Shown here one piece after another: positions 8,530-15,874 of a DNA stretch of 64,000 bases (positions within the stretch are counted from its first letter, which is position 1; the number at the start of each line of letters is the position of its first letter). Source of the DNA: Micromonospora wenchangensis (GTDB lineage: Bacteria; Actinomycetota; Actinomycetes; Mycobacteriales; Micromonosporaceae); assembly GCF_002210435.1 (NCBI RefSeq), contig NZ_MZMV01000024.1, positions 40,185-104,184 of the forward strand, given 5' to 3'. The translations under genes were made by a program, and so were the position numbers. The notes beneath the pieces are model-generated. The model ran no database searches, was not told where the DNA came from, and worked only from the letters and a program-made list of their open reading frames with translations.

Positions 8530-9507
8530 ATGAAGATCGCCGTGACCGGCTCGATCGCGACCGACCACCTGATGAGCTTCCCGGGTCGCTTCGCCGACCA
8601 GCTCATCGCCGACCAGCTGCACAAGGTGTCGCTCTCCTTCCTGGTGGACGACCTGGTGCTGCGCCGGGGCGGGGTGGCCGCCAACATCGCCTTCGGCATG
8701 GGGCAGCTCGGGCTGCGTCCGATCCTGCTCGGCGCGGTCGGCGCCGACTTCGCCGACTACCGTTCCTGGCTGGAGCGGCACGGTGTGGACTGCGACTCGG
8801 TGCACGTCAGTGAGGTGGCGCACACCGCCCGCTTCGTCTGCACCACCGACACCGACATGTGCCAGATCGCCTCGTTCTACGCGGGTGCGATGAGCGAGGC
8901 CCGCAACATCGAGCTGGGCCCCGTCGCGGACCGGCTCGGTGGCCTCGACCTGGTCCTGGTCAGCGCGAACGACCCGGAGGCGATGATCCGGCACTCGGCC
9001 GAGTGCCGGGACCGGGGCTACGCCTTCGTCGCCGACCCGTCCCAGCAGCTCGCCCGGATGGACGGCGCGGACGTGGTCTCGCTGATCGACGGCGCCGAGT
9101 ACCTGATGACCAACGACTACGAGAAGTCGTTGCTGCAGAGCAAGGCCGGCCTGACCGACGCCCAGCTCCTGGAGCGGGTGAAGGTCCGGGTCACCACCCT
9201 CGGCAAGGACGGCGTCGAGATCGCCACCCGGGACGCGGAGCCGTTCCGGGTACCGATCGCCCGGGAGATCCGGGCCGTCGACCCGACCGGGGTCGGCGAC
9301 GGCTTCCGGGCCGGCTTCTTCGCCGCTCTGTCCTGGGGCCTCGGCCTGGAACGCGCCGCCCAGGTCGGCTCGCTGCTGGCCACCCTGGTGCTGGAGACGG
9401 TCGGCACCCAGGAGTACGACGTGCGCCGCGACCTGTTCGTCAAGCGGCTGGCCGAGTCGTACGGTGACGCCGCCGCCGAGGACGTTCGGCCGCACCTGGT
9501 GCCATGA
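8530..9507 (+). CDS. Adenosine kinase (PfkB fold, actinobacterial AdoK type)
   Basis: A 325-residue PfkB/ribokinase-fold kinase closely resembling M. tuberculosis AdoK (Rv2202c, formerly cbhK): start MKIAVTGSIATDHLM, then SFLVDDLVLRRGGVA, ADPSQQLARM, TNDYE and the ATP/anion-hole motif DPTGVGDGFRAGF with catalytic Asp near residue 265. It phosphorylates adenosine to AMP in purine salvage. ATG 8530 has a GAGGG just upstream. The next gene overlaps by ATGA, so a P-loop protein is co-translated. Substrate is inferred from similarity; a general sugar kinase is the alternative. Confidence 0.88.
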   Translation: MKIAVTGSIATDHLMSFPGRFADQLIADQLHKVSLSFLVDDLVLRRGGVAANIAFGMGQLGLRPILLGAVGADFADYRSWLERHGVDCDSVHVSEVAHTARFVCTTDTDMCQIASFYAGAMSEARNIELGPVADRLGGLDLVLVSANDPEAMIRHSAECRDRGYAFVADPSQQLARMDGADVVSLIDGAEYLMTNDYEKSLLQSKAGLTDAQLLERVKVRVTTLGKDGVEIATRDAEPFRVPIAREIRAVDPTGVGDGFRAGFFAALSWGLGLERAAQVGSLLATLVLETVGTQEYDVRRDLFVKRLAESYGDAAAEDVRPHLVP

Positions 9508-10004
9508 CGCAGCTCCTGGTCGTGTTCGCCGGCCTGCCGGGGGTGGGCAAGAGCACCCTCGCCCGGCAGGTCGGCGTGGCGTTGGGCGCGGCGGTGCTGG
9601 CGGTCGACCCGGTCGAGCGGGCGCTGGCCCGGCACGGGCTGACCGGCCCCGGGCCGGGCCAGGCCGGCTACGACGCGCTGGCCGGGCTGGCCGAGGTGCA
9701 GTTGGGGCTGGGCACCAGCGTGGTGGTCGACGCGGCCAACCCGGCGGCCGGCACCCGGGGGCTCTGGTTCGAGCTGTCCGAACGCGCCGGGGTGCCGCTG
9801 CGGCTGATCGAGGTGTACTGCGGCGACGAGGCGGAACTGCGCCGCCGGGTCGAGGCCCGGCACACGGCCGACCCGCTCGCCCCGACCTGGGAGCAGACCC
9901 GGCAACGTGGCACGGGGTACGAGCCGCTGATCGGCCCCCGCCTGGTGGTCGACACCACCATCCCGATCGACCCGCTCCCGGCGATCCTGCGGTACCTCAC
10001 CTGA
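9504..10004 (+). CDS. Small P-loop ATP-binding protein (AAA_33/zeta-like kinase fold)
   Basis: A 166-residue protein with Walker A GLPGVGKSTLA at residues 10-20, a hydrophobic strand ending VVVDAANP (Walker B-like) and an Arg-rich lid region (RRRVEARH). This is the layout of small kinases related to gluconate, chloramphenicol or polynucleotide kinases, often annotated AAA family ATPase. Its substrate cannot be read from sequence. It overlaps the adenosine kinase by 4 bases, which suggests co-regulation and possibly a role in nucleotide or sugar salvage. Confidence 0.75.
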   Translation: MTQLLVVFAGLPGVGKSTLARQVGVALGAAVLAVDPVERALARHGLTGPGPGQAGYDALAGLAEVQLGLGTSVVVDAANPAAGTRGLWFELSERAGVPLRLIEVYCGDEAELRRRVEARHTADPLAPTWEQTRQRGTGYEPLIGPRLVVDTTIPIDPLPAILRYLT

Positions 10005-10015
10005 TCCCGGCCCGA

Positions 10016-10070
10016 CTGGCTGTCCCGGTCCGGGCACCTGGCTGTCCCGGTCCCGGTCCGGGCACCTGGC
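10016..10070. repeat. Short tandem repeat
   Basis: A unit beginning CTGGCTGTCCCGGTC runs twice (10016-10037 and 10038-10065, the second with an internal 6-base duplication) and begins a third time at 10066. It lies between convergent genes and could be slippage-prone. Confidence 0.6.
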
Positions 10071-10132
10071 GTGCGGCCGGTTCGGCTGGCGGCTGAATTT
10101 CGGGGAAGGCCGCCGACTCGCGTCGGGCGAGG

Positions 10133-10342
10133 TCAGCCGGCCTGACCGGGGGAGCGGGCCGGGGTGGCGGCGACGAACGCCGCCCACTGACGGGCGGGGA
10201 AGACCAGCACCGGGCCGGACCGGTCCTTGCTGTCCCGCACCGCCACCCCGTCGGGCAGGACGGCACACTCGACGCAGTCGCCGTTGTTGGTGCTGCGGCT
10301 GCTGGTGAACCAGCGGGCGGTGGTGGGGTCGGGGGTGCGCAC
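10133..10342 (-). CDS. DUF397 domain protein
   Basis: A 69-residue protein with the DUF397 pattern: ARWFTSSRSTNNGDCVECA, then VAVRDSK and a C-terminal FPARQWAAFVAA helix. GTG 10342 has GGAGG 5 bases upstream. DUF397 proteins are very abundant in Streptomyces and Micromonospora and usually sit next to an XRE-DUF5753 regulator, as here (18 bases downstream of it). In the WhiJ-type and related systems such pairs modulate development or antibiotic synthesis; whether this pair does so is inference. Confidence 0.85.
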   Translation of the reverse strand: MRTPDPTTARWFTSSRSTNNGDCVECAVLPDGVAVRDSKDRSGPVLVFPARQWAAFVAATPARSPGQAG

Positions 10343-10360
10343 GGTGGCCTCCGGGGGGCG

Positions 10361-11209
10361 CTAGGCCGCGCCGGCCAACTCCCTGATCAACGCGCGCGAC
10401 TCGGCGGGTGAGAGGGCGACCTGGCGCAGGTTGTCTGCCACCATGCTATAGGTGCGGACACCGTCCGGGTCCTGCACGTAGATCGCCCCGTCGAGCACCT
10501 CGGTGTAGGCGATCGGGCGCACGTTGGCGAAGTCCAGCAGGACGAATTTGCCGATCGCGCCGGCGGCGTGTGGGCCGTCCTCGGGGCGGAGCACCTGCAC
10601 GGTGACGTTCGGCAGCTCGGACATGGTGGCCAGGTGGGCGAGCTGCGCCCGTCGGGTCTCGTCGCCGTTGACCCGTAGCCGCAGCGCCGCCTCGCCGATC
10701 ACCGCGTGCAGGGTGAGCGGGTCGTCGTCGGTGAGCCGCCGGGCCCGGGTCTGCCGGAACGACACGAAACGCTCGGCGTGGTCGGGGCGGACGAACCCGG
10801 TGCCCAGGGTCAGCGCCTGGGCGTACTCCTCGGTCTGGAGCAGACCGGGGATGACCATCGACTCGAACACGAACGCCCCGTCGGCCAGCCCTTCCAGCCC
10901 GACGTACGTCTTGAACCAGTCCGGCATCACTGCGGCCCAGGGTGCCCACCAGGTCTTGGCGTCGGAGCGGCCGGCCAGCGTGGTGAGCCGGTCGATCGCA
11001 GGCTGGTCGGCCCCGCAGGCGCGGAGCACGGCCGCGATGTCCTCGGGAAACTGCTGGTAACGGCCGGTCTCCATGTGGCCGAGCTTCGGCTTGCCGATGC
11101 CGGTGCTGGCCGACAGTTCGGTCAGCGTCATCGGTGCTTCGCGGCGATACCGACCCAGCTCGGCACCGATCAGCCAGCGCAGCGCCGAAGGATCTGTTCG
11201 CCTGCCCAT
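10361..11209 (-). CDS. XRE-family regulator with DUF5753 domain
   Basis: A 282-residue protein with an N-terminal helix-turn-helix (residues about 12-70: LGRYRREAPMTLTELSASTG and GKPKLGHMETGRY) followed by the DUF5753 sensor-like domain (residues 95-275: WFKTYVGLEGLADGAFVFES, IPGLLQTEEYAQAL, LEVLDG-type end). ATG 11209 has GGAGG 6 bases upstream. It is divergent from the small gene at 11313, and the region between holds a perfect 14-bp palindrome at 11279-11292 that may be its operator. A paired DUF397 gene follows. Confidence 0.9.
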   Translation of the reverse strand: MGRRTDPSALRWLIGAELGRYRREAPMTLTELSASTGIGKPKLGHMETGRYQQFPEDIAAVLRACGADQPAIDRLTTLAGRSDAKTWWAPWAAVMPDWFKTYVGLEGLADGAFVFESMVIPGLLQTEEYAQALTLGTGFVRPDHAERFVSFRQTRARRLTDDDPLTLHAVIGEAALRLRVNGDETRRAQLAHLATMSELPNVTVQVLRPEDGPHAAGAIGKFVLLDFANVRPIAYTEVLDGAIYVQDPDGVRTYSMVADNLRQVALSPAESRALIRELAGAA

Positions 11210-11278
11210 GTATCGCCTCCACCACGTGTACCGACGAGAACATCATGCCGTCGAGTCTTCCGACGAGCAAGGATCAGG

Positions 11279-11292
11279 GCTATACGTATAGC
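11279..11292. promoter_or_regulatory. Perfect 14-bp palindrome GCTATACGTATAGC
   Basis: The palindrome lies in the 103-base divergent region between the XRE regulator and the gene at 11313, 20 bases before the latter's ATG. It is AT-rich in otherwise GC-rich DNA. Position and symmetry fit a dimeric HTH operator; regulator identity is inferred from adjacency. Confidence 0.5.
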
Positions 11293-11312
11293 AACGACTC
11301 TTGGAGGTGCTC

Positions 11313-11642
11313 ATGCCTGACCCCGCGCCGCTCGGCACGCCCGAGGAGTTCCACCTGATGCTCGTCGAACTCGCGAACGAGTTCGCCCCACGCCGGTTCG
11401 CGCTCTGCGAGGAGTACGGCGACCGCCTCGACGGCGCGGTCTTCGCCTGGGGCCTGGCCTTCCCCGACAGCGCCCTGCTGCGCCACGACGGGAGAACGTC
11501 GACCGGGCACTTCGCCACCGCCGAGAGCGCGTTGCGCCTCTTCGCCCGCACCGGTCGCCGCCTCCGCCTGATCTGGATCGACACCCCCACCCCCACCGCC
11601 CCTGTCGATCATGGAGTTGTGGTGCCTTCGAAGCGGCAGTAA
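11313..11642 (+). CDS. Hypothetical protein facing the XRE-DUF5753 regulator
   Basis: A 109-residue soluble acidic protein (PEEFHLMLVELANEFAPRRF, EEYGDRLDGAVFAWGLAFPD) with no motif I can name. ATG 11313 has GGAGG 5 bases upstream. It is divergent from the XRE regulator across the palindrome at 11279-11292, so it is a plausible target and effector of that regulator. Oddly, its last 16 or so codons and its stop are built from the left arm and loop of the inverted repeat at 11593-11688, so the natural C-terminus may once have been different. The fold looks alpha/beta, and the function is unknown. Confidence 0.7.
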   Translation: MPDPAPLGTPEEFHLMLVELANEFAPRRFALCEEYGDRLDGAVFAWGLAFPDSALLRHDGRTSTGHFATAESALRLFARTGRRLRLIWIDTPTPTAPVDHGVVVPSKRQ

Positions 11643-11688
11643 TGCCGCAGATCGGCCACCACAACTCCATGATCGACAGGGGCGGTGG
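11593..11688. repeat. Dispersed inverted-repeat element, copy 1 (convergent terminator)
   Basis: Perfect 32-bp arms (11593-11624 and 11657-11688) flank a 32-base loop that itself contains a 6-bp hairpin with a GTAA loop (GCGGCA...TGCCGC). The core ATCATGGAGTTGTGGTG recurs in copy 2 at 62262-62335. The element lies between convergent genes (11313-11642 and 11707-12048) and overlaps the end of the first. Confidence 0.8.
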
Positions 11689-11706
11689 AGGGGGTAGAGG
11701 GGTGGG

Positions 11707-12048
11707 TTAGTGGGTGCGGCGTACTTCGTAGCCTGGGCCGTCGGGGGTGGTGGTGACGAACTCCTGGGCGCGCATCCGGCACCAGGCGGGGATGTCCACG
11801 GCCGCGGCCGGGTCGTCGGCGAGGACCCGCAGGACCGTGCCGACGGGCAGCTCCGGCAGCCGGCGGGCCAGCGCGATCACCGGCAGTGGGCAGCGCTGCC
11901 CTCGACAGTCCAGCACCTCCACCGGCCCGGACCCGTCGCTGCTGGCCCCGGCTGGGCGGCCCACCGGCCCGGCCCCGTCGTCGGCCGGCCTGCCGTCGTC
12001 CGGCCCGTCGCCGGCCGGTCCGGTGGGGAGGTCGTCCGGCCCGGTCAC
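11707..12048 (-). CDS. TusA-like sulfurtransferase
   Basis: A 113-residue protein. The first 35 residues are Asp/Gly/Pro-rich and probably disordered, followed by a TusA/SirA domain (residues about 40-105) with the CPLP motif in VLDCRGQRCPLPVIALARRL. The CPxP cysteine carries a persulfide and hands sulfur on. The GTG overlaps the stop of the cysteine desulfurase as GTGA (12045-12048), so the sulfur donor and its acceptor are almost certainly made together. The target pathway (tRNA thiolation, molybdopterin or another thio-cofactor) is not visible. Confidence 0.85.
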   Translation of the reverse strand: MTGPDDLPTGPAGDGPDDGRPADDGAGPVGRPAGASSDGSGPVEVLDCRGQRCPLPVIALARRLPELPVGTVLRVLADDPAAAVDIPAWCRMRAQEFVTTTPDGPGYEVRRTH

Positions 12049-13196
12049 AGGCCCACCACGCCGGCGTCGGCGCGTAGCTCGGCGACGATCCCGGGCAGCT
12101 CGGCGAGGAACCGTTCCACGTCCGTCCCGGTGGTCTCCCGGTGCAGCGAGACCCGGACGTTGCCGTGCGACAGCACCCCCATCGCCTCCAGCACGTGCGA
12201 CGGGCGCAGCGTGGAGGAGGTGCAGGAGGAACCGGAGGAGACGGCGAAGCCGCGCCGGTCCAGCGCGTGCAGCAGCACCTCGCCGTCGACGTACAGGCAG
12301 GAGAACGTCACCAGGTGGGGGAGCCGGTCCACCGGGTCGCCGACCACCTCCACGTCCGGCACCTCGGCGGCGACCCGGGACCGGATCAGGTCCACCAGGG
12401 GCGTCAGCCGGGCCGCCTCGGCCGCCGCGTCGGCCGCCGCCGCGCGCAGGCTCGCCGCCGCCGCCACCACCGCCGGCAGGTTCACCACCCCGGGGGTACG
12501 CCCGAACTCCCGCTCGTCGGCCGGCCACGGCGACTCCCACCGGGTGCCCTTGCGGACCACGAGCAGCCCGACCCCGGGTGGACCGCCCCACTTGTGCGCG
12601 CTGGCGGTCAGCACCGACCAGCCGGCGGGCACCGGCATCCGGCCGACGAGCTGGGCCGCGTCGACGTACAGCGGCACCCCGACGGCGGCGCAGGCGTCGG
12701 CCGCCCCGGTGACCGGCTGCACGGTGCCCACCTCGTGACTGGCCCCGATCAGCGTCGCCAGCGCCACCCCGGGGGAGCGCACCGCCGCCGACCAGGCGGC
12801 CAGGTCGAGGCGTCCGAGCCGGTCCACCGGTACGGACGTGGCGACCCCACCGGCCGCCACGTGCCGCTGCGCGGCGTGCAGCACCGCCGAGTGTTCGATC
12901 GCCGAGTGCACCAGCGTCGCCCCGGCCCGCTGCCGGCCGAGCAGGCCACCGAGCACGGCGGAGTGCGCGGCGTGCGTACCGCTGGGGGTGAAGGAGACCT
13001 CGTCGGGGCGGACGCCGAGGGTGTCGGCGGTGGCCTCGCGGGCGGCGTCGAGGAGCTGCCCGGCGCGGCGGGCCCGGGTGTAGAGGCGGGCGGGGTCGGC
13101 CCAGCCGTCGTCGAGGGCGGCCAGCAGCGCCTGCCGGGCCACCGGGTGCAGCGGCGCGGCGGTGGCCGCGTCCAGGTAGACCGGGTGGGCACTCAC
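12045..13196 (-). CDS. Cysteine desulfurase (class V aminotransferase, IscS/NifS-like)
   Basis: A 383-residue PLP enzyme: YLDAATAAPLHP near the N-terminus, PLP-binding Lys in SAHKWGGPPG, and the active-site Cys in SSGSSCTSSTLRPSHVL near residue 330. It removes sulfur from cysteine to give alanine and an enzyme persulfide. GTG 13196 is chosen from the family N-terminus; no clear ribosome site is seen. It overlaps a TusA-like acceptor downstream and is divergent from ctaC. The extended Cys loop (SSGSSC) is group I, IscS-like, though the overall length is at the short end. Confidence 0.9.
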   Translation of the reverse strand: MSAHPVYLDAATAAPLHPVARQALLAALDDGWADPARLYTRARRAGQLLDAAREATADTLGVRPDEVSFTPSGTHAAHSAVLGGLLGRQRAGATLVHSAIEHSAVLHAAQRHVAAGGVATSVPVDRLGRLDLAAWSAAVRSPGVALATLIGASHEVGTVQPVTGAADACAAVGVPLYVDAAQLVGRMPVPAGWSVLTASAHKWGGPPGVGLLVVRKGTRWESPWPADEREFGRTPGVVNLPAVVAAAASLRAAAADAAAEAARLTPLVDLIRSRVAAEVPDVEVVGDPVDRLPHLVTFSCLYVDGEVLLHALDRRGFAVSSGSSCTSSTLRPSHVLEAMGVLSHGNVRVSLHRETTGTDVERFLAELPGIVAELRADAGVVGL

Positions 13197-13367
13197 GACC
13201 GCAGACGCTATCGCGTCGGATGCGGACGGCACCCCCCGATGGGGGCGGACACTGACCCCAAGACCGTCGAGCCCGCCATGGTCGAGTAATCTGCGACCGT
13301 CGGTGACGCCTTTGCCGTCGGTGCTGATGGAATACCCCACCGCGGCGCGCTAGGGAGGCAGGACCAG

Positions 13368-14339
13368 GTGGTCGCAAGGAGTTCGGAGGTACGGCCGTCG
13401 GCCGTACGGCACGGTGCTTCCCCCGGAGCCGGTGTGCGTCGGCGGCGTGGTGCTGGCCGGCTCGCCGGGCTCGGTCTCGGCGGAGCTGCGCTGCTGGTTC
13501 TGCTCACCGGGTGTGACGTCGGCCGCTCGGTCGACGGCTTCGGCTGGCCGCAGGGTGGCATCACCCCCGAGTCGCACCGGATGTACGACCTGTGGATCGC
13601 CTCCTGCATCGCCGCCCTGGCGGTCGGTGTCTTCGTCTGGGGCCTGATCTTCTGGTGCGTCGTGCGCTACCGCAAGCGCGGCAACGAACTGCCGGTGCAG
13701 ACCCGCTACAACCTGCCGATGGAGTTCCTCTACACCATCGCGCCGATCCTGATCGTCTCCGTGCTGTTCTACTACACGGCGGTGGTCCAGACCGACGTGG
13801 TGCGTACGACGAAGAACCCCGACGTCACCGTCGAGGTCGTCGCGTTCAAGTGGAACTGGCAGTTCAACTACCGCGACGGTCAGGGCACCGAGGCGAACAC
13901 GGTGGCGTCGGTGCTGGGCACCAGCGAGGTCATTCCGGTGCTGGTGCTGCCGACCAACCGGTCCATCCGGTTCGAGGAGACCAGCCGCGACGTCATCCAC
14001 TCGTTCTGGGTGCCGGAGCTGCTGTTCAAGCGTGACGTGATGCCCGGCAAGATCCGTAACGTGTTCGAGGTCTCCAAGCTGGAGTCCGAGGGCGCGTACG
14101 TGGGCCGCTGCGCCGAGCTGTGCGGCAGCTACCACGCCTTCATGAACTTCGAGCTGCGGGTGGTCTCCCCGGAGGCGTACGACCAGTTCCTCGCGGCCAA
14201 GCGGGATGGCAAGTCGACGCAGGAGGCGCTGACCGCCATCGGCCAGGATCCGTACGCGAAGACCACGCAGCCCTTCGACACCCGTCGTACGAAGGACAAC
14301 TTCAACCCGGACGACGCGTCCGCGAGCGCGGGAAACTGA
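13368..14339 (+). CDS. ctaC: Cytochrome c oxidase subunit II
   Basis: A 323-residue aa3 oxidase subunit II. It has a lipoprotein-type signal (hydrophobic run ending LLTGC near residue 45), two transmembrane helices, and a periplasmic-side cupredoxin domain whose CuA ligands are visible in GRCAELCGSYHAFM near residue 250. It takes electrons from the bcc complex and delivers them to subunit I. GTG 13368 is preceded by AGGGAGG at 9 bases. It is followed at 10 bases by ctaF. ctaD is not in this window; in M. tuberculosis it is also separate from ctaC, so this is not a deletion. Confidence 0.95.
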   Translation: MVARSSEVRPSAVRHGASPGAGVRRRRGAGRLAGLGLGGAALLVLLTGCDVGRSVDGFGWPQGGITPESHRMYDLWIASCIAALAVGVFVWGLIFWCVVRYRKRGNELPVQTRYNLPMEFLYTIAPILIVSVLFYYTAVVQTDVVRTTKNPDVTVEVVAFKWNWQFNYRDGQGTEANTVASVLGTSEVIPVLVLPTNRSIRFEETSRDVIHSFWVPELLFKRDVMPGKIRNVFEVSKLESEGAYVGRCAELCGSYHAFMNFELRVVSPEAYDQFLAAKRDGKSTQEALTAIGQDPYAKTTQPFDTRRTKDNFNPDDASASAGN

Positions 14340-14349
14340 GGTATCCGGC

Positions 14350-14778
14350 ATGAAGACCGAGTGGCGTATCTTCCTGATCATCGCCGTGTTCCTGCTCGGC
14401 GCGACGGCCCTCTACGGCGCGTGGACGTACGGCGACTCCGGCGGCCACGTCGAGTGGGTCGGCACGGTGGCCCTGCTGCTGTCCTTCCTGCTCTGCGCGA
14501 TGTGCGGCGGCTTCTTCTGGTTCGTCTCCCGCCGTATCGACCTGCGCCCGGAGGACCGGCCGGACGGGGAGATCGCCGACGGCGCGGGCGAGATCGGCTT
14601 CTTCAGCCCCGGCAGCTACTGGCCGTTCGGGCTGGCGCTGGCCGCCGCGATCGCCGGCCTCGGCCTGGTGTTCTGGCAGTTCTGGCTGCTCGGCCTGGGC
14701 CTGGTGCTGGTCATCTTCGCCGCCTGCGGCCTGCTCTTCGAGTACTACTCCGGCACCCGGCGCACCGCCGAGCACTGA
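14350..14778 (+). CDS. ctaF: Cytochrome c oxidase subunit IV (actinobacterial)
   Basis: A 142-residue protein with four hydrophobic helices (residues about 6-25, 35-60, 90-110, 112-132) and the family segment DLRPEDRPDGEIADGAGE between helix pairs. This is the actinobacteria-specific fourth subunit of aa3 oxidase in the bcc-aa3 supercomplex. Ten bases separate it from ctaC, with GAGG before the ATG, so the two form one operon. Counterpart of Rv2199c. A long hairpin follows immediately after the stop. Confidence 0.93.
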   Translation: MKTEWRIFLIIAVFLLGATALYGAWTYGDSGGHVEWVGTVALLLSFLLCAMCGGFFWFVSRRIDLRPEDRPDGEIADGAGEIGFFSPGSYWPFGLALAAAIAGLGLVFWQFWLLGLGLVLVIFAACGLLFEYYSGTRRTAEH

Positions 14779-14835
14779 TCCGACGACGACGGGCCCGCCT
14801 CTCCCTACCCGGGAGGCGGGCCCGTCGTCGTCGGA
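14779..14835 (+). terminator. Very long hairpin after ctaF
   Basis: Perfect 23-bp stem (14779-14801 with 14813-14835) and an 11-base loop, starting at the base after the ctaF stop. It should also terminate transcription arriving from the minus-strand gene at 14895. Confidence 0.85.
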
Positions 14836-14894
14836 TGACCGACTCCGGGGGCCGAGGTGGCGGTGTCCCCGCGACCTGATACCGCTGTCTCGGC

Positions 14895-15308
14895 TCAGTC
14901 GAGCCGGTCGGGCCAGACGGGACCCTGGTCGGTCCAGGTGACACCCTTGTTGCGGCAGAGGCAGAAGGGGTGGCCGACGGGGTCGGTGTAGACCCGCCAT
15001 CCGTAGCCTTCGGGGCCGACGAAATCCTGCTTCAGGGTCGCGCCGAGGGTCAGGACGCGGCGCTGTTCGGCCTCGATGTCGTCGACCTCGAAGTCGAGGT
15101 GGAACTGCTTGGGGTGCTCGCCGTCGGGCCACTGCGGGGCGCGGTACCCCGCCACCCGGATGAAGGCCAGCTCGACCTCGCCGAACCGGATGCCGGCCCA
15201 CTCCTCGTCACTGCCCTGCTTGACCGGGCGACCCGTCACCGCGGCGTAGAAGGCCGCCAGCTTCATCGGGTCCGGGCAGTCGATGATGAAATCCGTGAGT
15301 CGGAGCAT
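14895..15308 (-). CDS. VOC superfamily protein (glyoxalase/bleomycin resistance fold)
   Basis: A 137-residue protein of the glyoxalase_6 type: LTDFIIDCPDPMKLAAFYAA in the first beta-alpha-beta module, QFHLDFEVDDIEAEQRRV at the start of the second, and DPVGHPFCLC at the end. It keeps the His and Glu positions typical of metal-binding VOC proteins only in part, so it may be a binding protein rather than an enzyme. ATG 15308 is the only start. It stands alone between oxidase genes on the opposite strand, so any link to respiration is positional only. Confidence 0.8.
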   Translation of the reverse strand: MLRLTDFIIDCPDPMKLAAFYAAVTGRPVKQGSDEEWAGIRFGEVELAFIRVAGYRAPQWPDGEHPKQFHLDFEVDDIEAEQRRVLTLGATLKQDFVGPEGYGWRVYTDPVGHPFCLCRNKGVTWTDQGPVWPDRLD

Positions 15309-15439
15309 CAGGTGATCCTGTCATGCCGCTCAGCAGGCCGGGGCCCGCGACGGGACCCGGGCCCGGCGGTACCGCCGCAGGGGGCGGGCCACGCGGCTCA
15401 CCAGGCTGGAGCCGGGAGCCGGCGGTGCCCCCACAGGGG

Positions 15440-15643
15440 TCAGGCCGCGTGACGACCGGCTGACGGCCGGCGGCGGTCGGCCAGGCGGGCGGGCCGGAAG
15501 GTGAAGGTGGCGATCAGCACGGCCGCGCCGCAGCCGGTGCAGAGCAGCTCGGGGCAGTCGACGCCGTGGCCGTCGGCGCACGGCGGCGTCTCGAACGGCT
15601 GAACGCCCCCGCAGGTGTCGCAGTAGAGCTCGCGGTCCGACAC
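15440..15643 (-). CDS. Small zinc-ribbon-like protein
   Basis: A 67-residue protein with ELYCDTCGG near the start and PELLCTGCGA about 25 residues later: two CxxC pairs spaced as in a zinc ribbon, with extra Cys residues in between, followed by a basic tail (RLADRRRPSAGRH). GTG 15643 is selected because GAGGAG lies 6 bases upstream; upstream in-frame ATG codons lack a site. I do not recognise a family. Nucleic-acid or protein binding through zinc is plausible. Confidence 0.6.
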   Translation of the reverse strand: MSDRELYCDTCGGVQPFETPPCADGHGVDCPELLCTGCGAAVLIATFTFRPARLADRRRPSAGRHAA

Positions 15644-15874
15644 GGGCGTCTCCTCTCGCTCCGGAACCCGCCGATGGGCATCGCCGCCATCGCCGGAAAC
15701 GGAAGAACTACTCCCGTGTAGTTTCCCACGCCCCTCCGACAACTACCCGCCAGCCCCACCGGCGCGGCCGGGGCGCACCGGCTCCGAGCGGCCGCCACCG
15801 GTCAGGCCCCCGACGCACCGCCCCGCCTGGCCCCGGGGGAGCGGGGGCCAGGGACGGTCGGGCGCAACAGCGGG

